Shown here in pieces: positions 16,405 to 24,550 of a stretch of 64,000 nucleotides of DNA. A model generated the notes under the pieces. It did not search any database. It was not told where the DNA came from and worked only from the letters and a program-made list of their open reading frames with translations. The stretch is taken from NCBI RefSeq assembly GCF_020829445.1, contig NZ_JAIVFV010000003.1:37966-101965 (forward strand), read 5' to 3'. This DNA comes from Nostoc sp. CHAB 5836 (lineage in GTDB: Bacteria > Cyanobacteriota > Cyanobacteriia > Cyanobacteriales > Nostocaceae). How positions within the stretch are numbered: position 1 is the stretch's first letter; every line of letters starts with the position of its first letter. Made by a program: the position numbers and the translations under genes.

Positions 16405-17103
16405 TTAATTTTCTAAAATTCCTCTTTCGTTTTCCGCAATCAGTGTTTGCAGCCGGATCGAGATGACAGCAGGAGCGCTAAGTGAACGCCGCTCCAAACT
16501 TTCCAATGCAATTTGGTCGTGCAATTCCTGAAGCTGGTCATGGGTTTGCTGAAGTCGAGTCATGCTGCTTTGTAACTGTTGTTGTGCCAACTCTCGATAA
16601 CGTGGTGTTTGCACTTGTTGAATAACCTGCAATGCTTGCACCAGTTGGTCAACTAAATCTAGAACAGTGTGCAATGTTTCGAGCAAGTCTGGAGTGAAAG
16701 TTGATTCCTGTTGGGCAATTTGTGTCGCGATCTGCCCAATGGCTTGAGCTTGTTGCTGAACCGATCGCCACAGAGTTTGAGAAGTATCAGGAATTCGGTT
16801 ATTAAAGTAGCTGATATGACTTAAAAAAACATCTTTTTCCAGTAAATTCGCGGAAGTTGCTGAAGAGCTTATTTTTTGGCCTTCGAGTTGCACGTACCAA
16901 GAAGCGATCGCCAATCCAACAATCACTGCGCCGCTAAATAGAACAATTAAACGTATTCCTAACCACAAAACAAAGCTAATATAACCAATTAATAAACCAG
17001 CCACTAAAAATTGAGTGTGAGAGAGTCGAAAAGGATTGCCCCTCGGTTGAGTCATCATTGTAGAAATTAATTTTGGAAACGGATTGCTGATGTGCGATCG
17101 CAT
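16405..17103 (-). CDS. Membrane protein with coiled-coil tail, first gene of the VWA operon
   Basis: The 232-residue protein has two adjacent membrane segments at about residues 32-70. A long Gln-rich amphipathic helical region follows to the end (SVQQQAQAIGQIATQIAQQE, LQQTHDQLQELHDQIALE). An HIP1-like GCGATCGC overlaps the start codon region. I do not recognise a named family. Position and 5-bp spacing to the VWA lipoprotein suggest a membrane complex. A second Met pair at residues 16-17 could be the real start. Confidence 0.55.
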   Translation of the reverse strand: MRSHISNPFPKLISTMMTQPRGNPFRLSHTQFLVAGLLIGYISFVLWLGIRLIVLFSGAVIVGLAIASWYVQLEGQKISSSATSANLLEKDVFLSHISYFNNRIPDTSQTLWRSVQQQAQAIGQIATQIAQQESTFTPDLLETLHTVLDLVDQLVQALQVIQQVQTPRYRELAQQQLQSSMTRLQQTHDQLQELHDQIALESLERRSLSAPAVISIRLQTLIAENERGILEN

Positions 17104-17143
17104 TCTTTAGCCGTGATCAGTTTGGCATCGGCGGCGAAAGTAA

Positions 17144-17237
17144 TAGACATCTGGTAGAAATTAAATATGCCTTACCTAGAACCCTTGTAGAGACGTAGCA
17201 GTGCTACGTCTCTACATTTTTTTTCACCAGATGTCTA
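17144..17237. mobile_element. TAGACATCTGGT inverted-repeat element with perfect internal hairpin
   Basis: The ends are TAGACATCTGGT and its complement ACCAGATGTCTA. The interior carries GTAGAGACGTAGCA and its exact complement (17187-17215) followed by a T-run, which could act as a terminator. One isolated end of the same family is at 19254-19280. Confidence 0.6.
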
Positions 17238-17395
17238 ATGAATTCGTTGATAGCAAAGCTTTTGCAAACGATGAAATCATTTGCAGAGTATGCAATTAAA
17301 TAAGGCCTATTTCATTCTCATCTAGCCCGCCTCAGAATGAATTCTGAGTCTAATAGCAAAAGTCGTCTAAAGACGACTGAGAAAAGGTTATAGTC
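17238..17395. other. Spacer with AAAGTCGTCTAAAGACGACT hairpin
   Basis: Non-coding. Contains a short palindrome (about 17360-17379) and, at its right end, the 10-bp target copy GGTTATAGTC of the following element. Confidence 0.4.
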
Positions 17396-17626
17396 CAATA
17401 CACTTGGGTTAAGCATTTCTTCGCTCTCTTTCTCTCTTCTCTCTGTGCCGCGCCAGTTGCTACCCTGCAGGAACCCTAAGAGCGAACAAGTCTCTTAACC
17501 GCAAGGGCGCACTGGCAACTCCTTATCTGGAGCGGTAGCCTGCGGCTTGCCGCAACTCTTGGAGACGCAAACGCGAGTGCGTCTACGTTAAAGAAAAAGA
17601 GTTTTAGCCTTAAGTGAACCGTATTG
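17396..17626. mobile_element. CAATAC-family element with 10-bp target duplication, copy 2
   Basis: It begins CAATACACTTGGGTTAAG and ends with the complement of CAATACGGTTCACTTAAG. GGTTATAGTC is duplicated at 17386-17395 and 17627-17636. The 231-bp interior has a CTCTTTCTCTC tract and the TAGCCTGCGGCTTGCCGCAA block, with no reading frame. Confidence 0.8.
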
Positions 17627-17636
17627 GGTTATAGTC

Positions 17637-17844
17637 CGTTTTAACGGACTTTAGTTATGAGCCCGGAACTTCAGTTCCGGGTGGTTTATGTCTAGAATGA
17701 AATAGCCCTGGATGTAGCACTGCTACATCTCTACAAAGGTTCTGGATAACGATGCCCCCAAATGCGATCGCATTGACTACGGGGGCTGTGCGTCATCGCA
17801 AACTTTTAAGCAAAAATGCATTTAGAAAGCGAACAAAGTGCTGA
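17637..17844. other. Repeat fragments downstream of the RTX gene
   Basis: Small hairpins such as CCGGAACTTCAGTTCCGG (about 17662-17679) and ATGTAGCACTGCTACATC, the latter with similarity to the interior of 17144-17237. No gene is seen. Confidence 0.4.
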
Positions 17845-18354
17845 CTAGGCAAAGATGAAATCTATAGAGAGAATGACATTGGTAGTGTCTTGAACGTTAG
17901 CGATCAAGTCAATGCCATAGTAAATTTGTGTGTCTAGAGCAGAATTGCCACTCAAGTTTGCATTCCCAAGAGAGTATAGACTAGAGAAACCCCCGGCTAG
18001 AATCGAATCAGAAGAGGGGTTCCAGTCAGTAATGGTAGCGTAACCAAAACCTTGGTATCCAACACCGAAGGAACCGCCAAGAACGAAAGTATCAGAACCA
18101 GCACCACCAACCAGGATGTCGTTTTCTACTAAGCCACTGTTTGTAGAGCCGAACAATGTATCGTTACCATCTCCGCCATAAAGGATGTCATCCTGATTGC
18201 CGCCGAACAATATATCATTGCCAGCAAAGCCAAACAATGTATCGTAGCCGTCGTAATCAAACAAACCAGAGCCAACGGAGTAGCCAGCGATCAGGTCGTC
18301 ACCGTTGCTGCCAAAGAGTACATCATTGAAAAAGCTGCCATTAATAATAGCCAT
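17845..18354 (-). CDS. Short RTX-type calcium-binding repeat protein
   Basis: Residues 8-110 of this 169-residue protein hold glycine/aspartate nonapeptides of the RTX type (GSNGDDLIAG, GFAGNDILFGG, GGDGNDTLFG, GGAGSDTFVLGG) that form a calcium-bound parallel beta-roll. The C-terminal 60 residues match the usual RTX closing domain, with an acidic/hydrophobic tail (DFIFA). There is no signal peptide, which fits type I secretion using a C-terminal signal. An AAGGAG ribosome-binding site lies about 8 bases upstream of the ATG. It has no adhesin or enzyme domain and is far shorter than typical RTX proteins. It is flanked on both sides by mobile repeats. Confidence 0.8.
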   Translation of the reverse strand: MAIINGSFFNDVLFGSNGDDLIAGYSVGSGLFDYDGYDTLFGFAGNDILFGGNQDDILYGGDGNDTLFGSTNSGLVENDILVGGAGSDTFVLGGSFGVGYQGFGYATITDWNPSSDSILAGGFSSLYSLGNANLSGNSALDTQIYYGIDLIANVQDTTNVILSIDFIFA

Positions 18355-18433
18355 TTGAGTTTCTCCTTGATTTAAATCGAATTAAGGCAAAGGTATTTGG
18401 ATAAATCTTCCATCACCTCATTGGTACGCAATC

Positions 18434-18555
18434 CAATACTTTTCGGTTAAGGGAGAAAGGGGAAAGGGAAAGGCTTTGAATTCACCTTTACCCTTTGCCC
18501 TTTAACCAACTAAGAGACTAACAGGGAGTAGTTTACGCTTATCCGAAAAGTATTG
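18434..18555. mobile_element. CAATAC-family element, copy without target duplication
   Basis: It starts CAATACTTTTCGGTTAAG and ends with the complement of CAATACTTTTCGGATAAG. The flanking decamers (GTACGCAATC and ACTCAAGAGA) do not match, so this copy is older or rearranged. It lies upstream of the RTX gene. Confidence 0.6.
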
Positions 18556-18580
18556 ACTCAAGAGACAATGCTTTTTACCC

Positions 18581-18734
18581 CAATACACTTGGGTTAAGCC
18601 CAAAAAATTAAATTATGTAGTTTTCAAGCCTTTGTTGGGTTTAACTGCGTTCAAACGCCACTTTGCTCAAGTCGAGAAACCCGCTCACACAAGTGGCTCC
18701 CCAACCTACAATTATTCTTAACCCAAGCGTATTG
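18581..18734. mobile_element. CAATAC-family element with 10-bp target duplication, copy 3
   Basis: It begins CAATACACTTGGGTTAAG and ends with the complement of CAATACGCTTGGGTTAAG. CTTTTTACCC occurs on both sides (18571-18580 and 18735-18744). The interior holds a GTTGGGTTTAACTGCG repeat. Confidence 0.8.
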
Positions 18735-18832
18735 CTTTTTACCCTACAAAGGACTATCGGAGGCTAGAGTAAAAATCGCCCGAATTTTTACGTAACTTTA
18801 CAAACAAATATTGTATTGGACAGGTGAGAGAC

Positions 18833-18986
18833 CACTTATAAAGTAAACCTTAAATTGTCGGGTGCGTTAAAGCAGCGCGTAACGCACCTGAAAATATGGT
18901 GCGTTACGGCTAAATTAAACTTTCTCAAACCCTCAAATTCCTACACAGCCGTAACACACCCTACTTAATATTTACTTTATAAATAG
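18833..18986. repeat. Inverted-repeat element with CTTATAAAGTAAA ends and GTGCGTTA interior
   Basis: CTTATAAAGTAAA at the left matches the complement of TTTACTTTATAAA at the right with a few mismatches beyond. Inside is the same GGGTGCGTTA...CGTAACGCACC palindrome type seen at 896-970. Confidence 0.5.
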
Positions 18987-19068
18987 GCTCTGAAAGCTTG
19001 CTTCTTCGTAAACTAACAAGAGGTCTTTGTCTTAAGTTGTTTTAGGATAAAGGCAATCAGCAATTGCG

Positions 19069-19254
19069 ATCGCCGAAATAACAAATGCCATCGCCGAAAT
19101 AACAAATGCCATCGCCGAAATAACAAATGCCATCGCCGAAATAACAAATGCCATCGCCGATGTAACAAATGCCATCGCCGAAATAACAAATGCCATCGCC
19201 GATGTAACAAATGCCATCGCTGATGTAACAAATGCCATCGCCGATGTAACAAAT
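19069..19254. repeat. 21-bp minisatellite, nine copies
   Basis: The unit ATCGCCGAAATAACAAATGCC is repeated eight times, plus a ninth of 18 bases, with variants GATGT for GAAAT and one CTG. Since 21 is a multiple of three and the unit lacks stops in some frames, several spurious repetitive open frames appear on the minus strand. The first unit overlaps a GCGATCGCC HIP1-like site. Confidence 0.9.
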
Positions 19255-19488
19255 AGACATCTGGTGAAAAAGAATGTAGAGCTAAAACCTCCCCCCGTTC
19301 ACGGCGAGGGGATTGAGGGGTGGGGTAAAGCGTATGTGGGACAAGGCGTAGGCGTAGGTTGGGTTGAGGAACGAAACCCAACATCCTCAAGACTTTCTTG
19401 AGTAACGCTTACACTCTACCCAACCTACTTTTCTACTTTTCTTTTTAACCCAAACCTATTGCCCCATACCCAACTTTCAAGACAAATC
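19255..19488. other. Repeat fragments downstream of the minisatellite
   Basis: Holds one TAGACATCTGGTGAAAAA end at the left border, a GGTTGGGTTGAGG repeat, and a lone CAATAC-type right end (TTTTTAACCCAAACCTATTG, about 19442-19461). No gene is seen. Confidence 0.4.
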
Positions 19489-19619
19489 TAAGTACGTCGG
19501 TGCGAAAAAACCCAAGTATGTTACGAAACGTAAATAAGCTTAAAACCCTTACTAGTAACAAATGACAAATGACAAATGACAGCCTTAGCCAGTTAACTTT
19601 AATTGCCCCGACCTACTTA
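19489..19619. mobile_element. 131-bp inverted-repeat element, TAAGTAGGTCGG family, copy 2
   Basis: Same length and end sequences as 2727-2857, with internal GAAAAAACCCAAGTATGTTA and AGCCTTAGCCAGTTAACTTT blocks. Its right end overlaps the CHAT gene: positions 19613-19618 supply that gene's last Lys codon and TAG stop. Confidence 0.75.
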
Positions 19620-22375
19620 GGACAAGGAACGTCTTTCACGAGATCAAACCTCAATTTATTATTTACAGTAACGATCGCACGAGTGGTAAATTCTCTGCGA
19701 TCGCCCGTCGCATCAAAACTAATCGGGAAGCCTTCGATAATCGCACTAGATGCTGCTACCCCAGGTATAATTCCTGTCTCAGACAATTTCTGCTGAATAT
19801 CCTGTCGAGTCACGGGTGAATTTGATGATAATTTAATGGCTTGCAACACCGCTTGAACAGCCTCATATGCTAAGGCTGTCCGTCGATTTAAATCACCGCC
19901 CCAGTATTCATTGATCTGTTTTGCAAACGCTGCTGCACCACATTGCTTTTGATGCCAGTCAACCGCAAGGAATAAGCGATTTACTGTGGTATCTTTAGCC
20001 TGATTAATAACTTCTTGGAGATATAGGGAATTTGACCCTAAAACTGGTTTTTTTCCATTATTCAATTTGATGATATTGATTGCTTTTTGAAATGCTTCAG
20101 TATCGTTAGTCTGCCCATCGGCCAATACTGCCAAAGCATCTGCATCTTTCACCTCCGGCGGAAGTTGACTAGTATCGAAGTTTAGATCAGATAAATCAAA
20201 CGTAGCAATTACACCTCCCTTAAATGCTTTGATAACCTGAACAAACTGATTAAACAAATCTTTGCTAAAGGACTCTTTGCTATTGTAAAAAACAACCACT
20301 TTTGGCTGAGGCTTTTTGAGATCATCGACTAAATACTGTACCAGACTATGGGCTTCTACTCGAGTTGATGAAACAGTTCTAAAGAATACTTTATTGGGAT
20401 CGCCACCGCAGTTTGGATTCGATTGGAGGTTAACAACGGTGCTGGTGGGAGAAATAAGCACAAGCTCCTTTGGGGAATAAACTTTCAAAGCTGCACAGGT
20501 ATTGGGAGAAGTGTAGTGCCCCACCACAGCGAGAATTTTGCCATCTTTGGAGAGGATTTCTGCAACCTGCTGGGCTTGATCAGGGCTATTGCTATCGTTA
20601 GCAATCACGACTTGTAAGCTGATCTTCTGCTTGACGGCTACATCCTGCGCTTGAGCGACTCCAAATACGATACCCAATCCGGCATCAAGATTCAATGGCG
20701 CGGCAACAGCAATGGTGTAAATTGGCAAATTCGGGTTTTGGATATGCCGATCATTCACAAAAGCATTGTTACGATAAATCAGGATTTCCGGATCTTGTAG
20801 TGCTGCTAAAGCCTTTTGATAGAGACCCGGAACAGATTTTTTGTGTTGTGCCTGACTATAGAGACCCGGAACAGATTTTTTGTGTTGTGCCTGACTACGG
20901 AGGTCATCAAAAATGCTCACCGCATCTTTATATTTACCTTGAGAAAATGCTTTAATGCCTTGCAGTTTTAACGAGAGATATGGTTCACTCAGTTGTACTT
21001 TGCTATTAGCAATTGACTTTTCACCATAGCTAATAAAATCCTCAATTGGCTTTTGACGATCAAGGCTCTTTCTGTTATCAGCAATTGGCGGTTGGCAGAT
21101 TGAGGGAAAAATCTGACACGCAATTGGACTAGCTTGAGGGATGATTACAATCAAGGCAAAGGCAGCAAATCCAATAGTAATGAAATAATGACGACGGAAA
21201 TAAGATCGCAAGCGCGATAGTAGTGATTCGGGTCGCGTGATGGGTATCGGGGGAGTTGAGACAGGCCAAACTAACTCTGGTTGATTAGGATTCACGCAAA
21301 CGACGGGTAGCCAAGATGCGGCTGGAAAAATGCTTTGTATAGATTCGAGGCGATCGCGAGCCTCACGCACTGCCAGACAAAGAGGTGTACCCTGAGAAAA
21401 TTCCCTCAAAAAGTACAGTAAGAATTGACACGCAATCCGATCCGGCACAGGTTCCCGCATCACGATCAGAGCTGGCACATTCAACCCTGCCAAAAAATCT
21501 GCAATCCCTAACCCATCACAGGAATTGAAGATTGCCAACTTTAAACCTCTCGTTACCGCTCTCGTTAAGCTTTGACGTAACGCATGTAACGGTAAAAAAT
21601 TACCCTGACTAATTTGGATCTGTCCACTTGTTCCCTGACTGGAACTATGTCCGGCAAAAAACAAGATATCCCAATCTTCATCAAATAACAGGCGAGATAG
21701 AGTTTCTTCACTCGGCTCTGATTGCCTAATAATTTCTGCTCCACGCTGTTGGAGGATCTCTAATGCTGCTTGATCTTCTTCTAGTTGCAAACCACCCTGA
21801 GAACTACCGAAAATGGCTAAAACTCTGACTGGTGCTTCTAAAGTGGCTACTTGACGACGAAAGTTCGTGAACAAAGCAAACTCGCCATTGGGTAGGTTGG
21901 TAAATAAATCCCAGACGTGCCAGGGTAGCCTACGCAGAAGTTCATTTTGGTTTTGATCTTGAGTCGGACATCTAATGATAATTGGCACAGATTGATCGGT
22001 TCTGATTCTGGTATTTGCCCGAATGCGATCGCGCAAACTGCTAAACGCTCTATCTTGAAACCATCTTCTACAATAGTCCTCTAGCCTTTGAGTTCTTTGT
22101 CTCCAATTTTCGACATTGGCTACGTTCGTTACTTGTCCAGAAACCGCTTGCAGTTGACGACTGCCCTCTAGTGATATATTTTGCCACTCTTGATATAACT
22201 GCGGTATTTCAGGTGCAGCAGGAATAAGAGGCAAATCATCATGTTCTTGAATAATTTGACCATCTTCTAAAATCTGAAGCGACACAGAGAAACCGTCAAC
22301 GAAGCTACCAGCACTGATTCGGAGAACGACAGCGACGTTTTTAGGAAGTTGAGGGCTAGAGGAGGACTGCACCAT
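19613..22375 (-). CDS. CHAT protease with transmembrane helix and periplasmic-binding-protein domain
   Basis: Residues 180-365 of this 920-residue protein are a CHAT (caspase-like) domain with the catalytic pair His243 (FFAGHSS) and Cys286 (NSCDG). A membrane helix spans about 398-415. Residues 550-920 resemble a type 1 periplasmic binding domain of the Leu/Ile/Val receptor class (VAAPLNLDAG near its start, VVGHYTSPN). A ligand outside the membrane could therefore gate a cytoplasmic protease, although topology is inferred. An exact 39-bp tandem duplication (20820-20897) repeats 13 residues in the linker. The final Lys and stop codon come from a mobile element. It is the last gene of an operon with a DUF1822 gene (85 or so bp upstream) and a sigma-like gene. 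Confidence 0.85.
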   Translation of the reverse strand: MVQSSSSPQLPKNVAVVLRISAGSFVDGFSVSLQILEDGQIIQEHDDLPLIPAAPEIPQLYQEWQNISLEGSRQLQAVSGQVTNVANVENWRQRTQRLEDYCRRWFQDRAFSSLRDRIRANTRIRTDQSVPIIIRCPTQDQNQNELLRRLPWHVWDLFTNLPNGEFALFTNFRRQVATLEAPVRVLAIFGSSQGGLQLEEDQAALEILQQRGAEIIRQSEPSEETLSRLLFDEDWDILFFAGHSSSQGTSGQIQISQGNFLPLHALRQSLTRAVTRGLKLAIFNSCDGLGIADFLAGLNVPALIVMREPVPDRIACQFLLYFLREFSQGTPLCLAVREARDRLESIQSIFPAASWLPVVCVNPNQPELVWPVSTPPIPITRPESLLSRLRSYFRRHYFITIGFAAFALIVIIPQASPIACQIFPSICQPPIADNRKSLDRQKPIEDFISYGEKSIANSKVQLSEPYLSLKLQGIKAFSQGKYKDAVSIFDDLRSQAQHKKSVPGLYSQAQHKKSVPGLYQKALAALQDPEILIYRNNAFVNDRHIQNPNLPIYTIAVAAPLNLDAGLGIVFGVAQAQDVAVKQKISLQVVIANDSNSPDQAQQVAEILSKDGKILAVVGHYTSPNTCAALKVYSPKELVLISPTSTVVNLQSNPNCGGDPNKVFFRTVSSTRVEAHSLVQYLVDDLKKPQPKVVVFYNSKESFSKDLFNQFVQVIKAFKGGVIATFDLSDLNFDTSQLPPEVKDADALAVLADGQTNDTEAFQKAINIIKLNNGKKPVLGSNSLYLQEVINQAKDTTVNRLFLAVDWHQKQCGAAAFAKQINEYWGGDLNRRTALAYEAVQAVLQAIKLSSNSPVTRQDIQQKLSETGIIPGVAASSAIIEGFPISFDATGDRREFTTRAIVTVNNKLRFDLVKDVPCPK

Positions 22376-22460
22376 AGACAGACAACAACGCGATAGTGCC
22401 TGGAGATAAAGAATTTATTTATTAGATAAGCACGATTAAGCTTGGCTATGCAAGAGAAAG

Positions 22461-23588
22461 TTAAACAATAAAACTTTCGGTAAAGCTGGCATCATTGAGA
22501 ACAACACGGGCACTGAAGCGATCGCCTCCGTCTGCCGTAAATTTAAACTGCATATAATGATCTTGCTGTCGCGATTTCACTTCTTCAAAAAACGGATTTC
22601 CGGTTTCATCCAGCACGATCAGCTTTAATCCCAACGGCAGATGAGACAGTTGCCCCTGAGGATACACCCGCAGGAGAATTAACATCTTGCCATCTGACTT
22701 AGGCAAAATACCGACCATTAATACTATAGGATGCCCGATCAGATAAATTCCTAAATCTTTGGCACTGATCACCGGACAGTCAGGATGTTGAGGATCTAGT
22801 TCCCATAAAAACTCAGCCGACTGCCAGCGAATTTCATCATCTTGAGTAGTTTGGATCAGATTTACCAAAGCTTCCTGAGGATTGAGGTTAAGCGGAATGG
22901 GTTGCACCAGATCACAAGACTGTCGGCGATAGAGTTGTTCAACCTGTTGGCGAATGAGGACTGAATTCACTTCACCTCGTTTAGGCTGTGGCTCACAAAA
23001 TTGTAGAGTCAGTCCTCTGATGGTGTTGAGCAAGTCTTTTGGGGGTTGCCAATCAGGTTCAAATATGCGTTTGAGCCATTGTCTGAGTTGAACCATTGGT
23101 TGTGGCGATCGCTCTAATGTCAAACGATCAACTAATACATCGAGGGGTTGGAAATAGCTGCGTGGTACTTCCGGCACTGATACGGATTCCACAAATCCTA
23201 AAATTTGCCCTTCTTGGTAAGGTTCATCGAGTTGAATCATCACGTAGCCAAGGCGTTCTGACCACACTTCTTTAGGAACTTTGCATTTGCGATCGCTCCT
23301 TTGAAGCGAACGACACTCTAAAAAGCCTTGCAAACTGGGAATATATAGGTCTGCAATGTTTTCTAACAGGCGATCGAGGGGATTCCAACTATGACTGACT
23401 TCTAAATCAGTATCGATACCCAGCAGTTGCAAATAACGCCCAGTTACTAACACAGCTAGCGTATTCCGATAAACTTGTTGCGATCGCTCTTGGGTTGGCT
23501 GTTGTTGGGCAAACTGGTAAGCCTGCTTGCGGTCAGTCCCCGTAATCGGAATTGCGATCGGAATGAATTTTACTGGAGTATCAATCAT
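22461..23588 (-). CDS. DUF1822 family protein
   Basis: This is a cyanobacterial protein of about 375 residues. Typical family features are the N-terminal IPIAIPITGTDRKQAYQFAQQQ, YRNTLAVLVTGRYLQLLGIDTDLEVSHSWNPL, and a C-terminal beta-rich part (LPLGLKLIVLDETGNPFFEEV, QFKFTADGGDRFSARVVL). It has no membrane segment or known catalytic motif. The frame opens at a TTG at 23600, but the ATG at 23588 is preferred. It lies 28-40 bp downstream of the sigma-like gene and upstream of the CHAT gene. From memory this trio recurs in cyanobacteria, which suggests a joint role. Confidence 0.8.
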   Translation of the reverse strand: MIDTPVKFIPIAIPITGTDRKQAYQFAQQQPTQERSQQVYRNTLAVLVTGRYLQLLGIDTDLEVSHSWNPLDRLLENIADLYIPSLQGFLECRSLQRSDRKCKVPKEVWSERLGYVMIQLDEPYQEGQILGFVESVSVPEVPRSYFQPLDVLVDRLTLERSPQPMVQLRQWLKRIFEPDWQPPKDLLNTIRGLTLQFCEPQPKRGEVNSVLIRQQVEQLYRRQSCDLVQPIPLNLNPQEALVNLIQTTQDDEIRWQSAEFLWELDPQHPDCPVISAKDLGIYLIGHPIVLMVGILPKSDGKMLILLRVYPQGQLSHLPLGLKLIVLDETGNPFFEEVKSRQQDHYMQFKFTADGGDRFSARVVLNDASFTESFIV

Positions 23589-23628
23589 GATTAGTGTCAA
23601 AGAAAACGTCTAGTAACTTTTCGCAATC

Positions 23629-24366
23629 TTATTCAGGCAATAACTGTCTGAAAATACGGAAACATCGTGTCCGACAAAATCTCTTCAGCGCCGACGGTTC
23701 AACTCCATACTCTTGGGCGATCGCATTCCAAGAAAACTCCCCTGAATCGCCCAACACCTTCAAGATATGAATCAACAAGACCTGACAGTTGACATTGGCA
23801 TGACTCTGCATTCGACAATTGATCAACAGATGCGGATTATTTCGCACTAACTCTAGCCATTCTTGGATTGTTTCATGCCAACGATCAGGCTCTGGCGCAG
23901 GAGGATAAATCCACTCATTATCTTCTTCATCTGCTGGAAGATTTAACCGTCTTCTTTCTTCCTTAGCTCTTTCTCGAATGACATCCTGAATCATCCCTTT
24001 CAGCCTTTGGTTAAACCAGGTGACAAAGCTTGCTAGTGCTGGTTTATACGTGGAACATAGATTTTCCGTAAACCATACCCAGGTTCGCGATCGGGCTTCA
24101 CCATAGACATCCGGTGATATCCCTCCACCATGCCAAATTAACTTGGAAGACCACATCATATCAATAATGAGCTTCTTTGCCTGACTGGGGTCATCAGTTT
24201 GACATATTTGCTCAAATAGCCATTCACGAGCAGGAATATCGTTCATGATTTCCCGGATCTGTTCTTGTTGCTGTAATAGCTTGCTCCTTTCAATTGGATT
24301 ATTTAAAGCAGCCTGAAGCAAGCAAATTAGAGAGGGAGCAATAATCTTATTACACATAGAGGTCAT
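23629..24366 (-). CDS. Sigma-70-like factor of the CHAT/DUF1822 operon
   Basis: The 245-residue protein has a region-2-like segment at about residues 85-140 (ARSRTWVWFTENLCSTY, FVTWFNQRLKGMIQDVIRERAKEE). A C-terminal helix-turn-helix resembles region 4 (FSWNAIAQEYGVEPSALKRFCRTRCFRIF). It is small, like extracytoplasmic-function sigma factors, but diverges enough that polymerase binding is only predicted. The start may be ATG 24366 or the fourth codon ATG 24357. As first gene of the operon it may drive expression of its own partners. A membrane CHAT protease with an external sensor would be a plausible regulator of it. Confidence 0.75.
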   Translation of the reverse strand: MTSMCNKIIAPSLICLLQAALNNPIERSKLLQQQEQIREIMNDIPAREWLFEQICQTDDPSQAKKLIIDMMWSSKLIWHGGGISPDVYGEARSRTWVWFTENLCSTYKPALASFVTWFNQRLKGMIQDVIRERAKEERRRLNLPADEEDNEWIYPPAPEPDRWHETIQEWLELVRNNPHLLINCRMQSHANVNCQVLLIHILKVLGDSGEFSWNAIAQEYGVEPSALKRFCRTRCFRIFRQLLPE

Positions 24367-24550
24367 CCAGACCCCATCAGTTTAGGTTTAAATATCATGA
24401 CAGTACCTAACTAACCTCCCCTTACTTGCCTGATGGGTTATCGGAGTTAGAGACAGGGGTAATTCAAATTATTTACAAAACTTTATTAGCGGATGCCCAA
24501 GCAGAGGATTTTTAGCCAACACTGGACACTTATCCACTCAAGGAGGTGAA
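24367..24550. promoter_or_regulatory. Divergent intergenic region upstream of the sigma-like gene
   Basis: The operon promoter should lie here. No clear -10/-35 pair was identified. The right end carries a strong ribosome-binding sequence (AAGGAGGTG at about 24540-24548) for the small plus-strand gene that follows. Confidence 0.35.

Noticed and set aside
19069..19254. CRISPR array
   Set aside because: The repeats are 21 bp, directly adjacent and without unique spacers, and there are no cas genes, so it is a minisatellite.
19013..19390. Repetitive 125-aa minus-strand frame (WHLLFRR repeats) and two similar frames
   Set aside because: All are produced by the 21-bp minisatellite being a multiple of three without stops. 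No ribosome-binding site or non-repeat domain supports translation.
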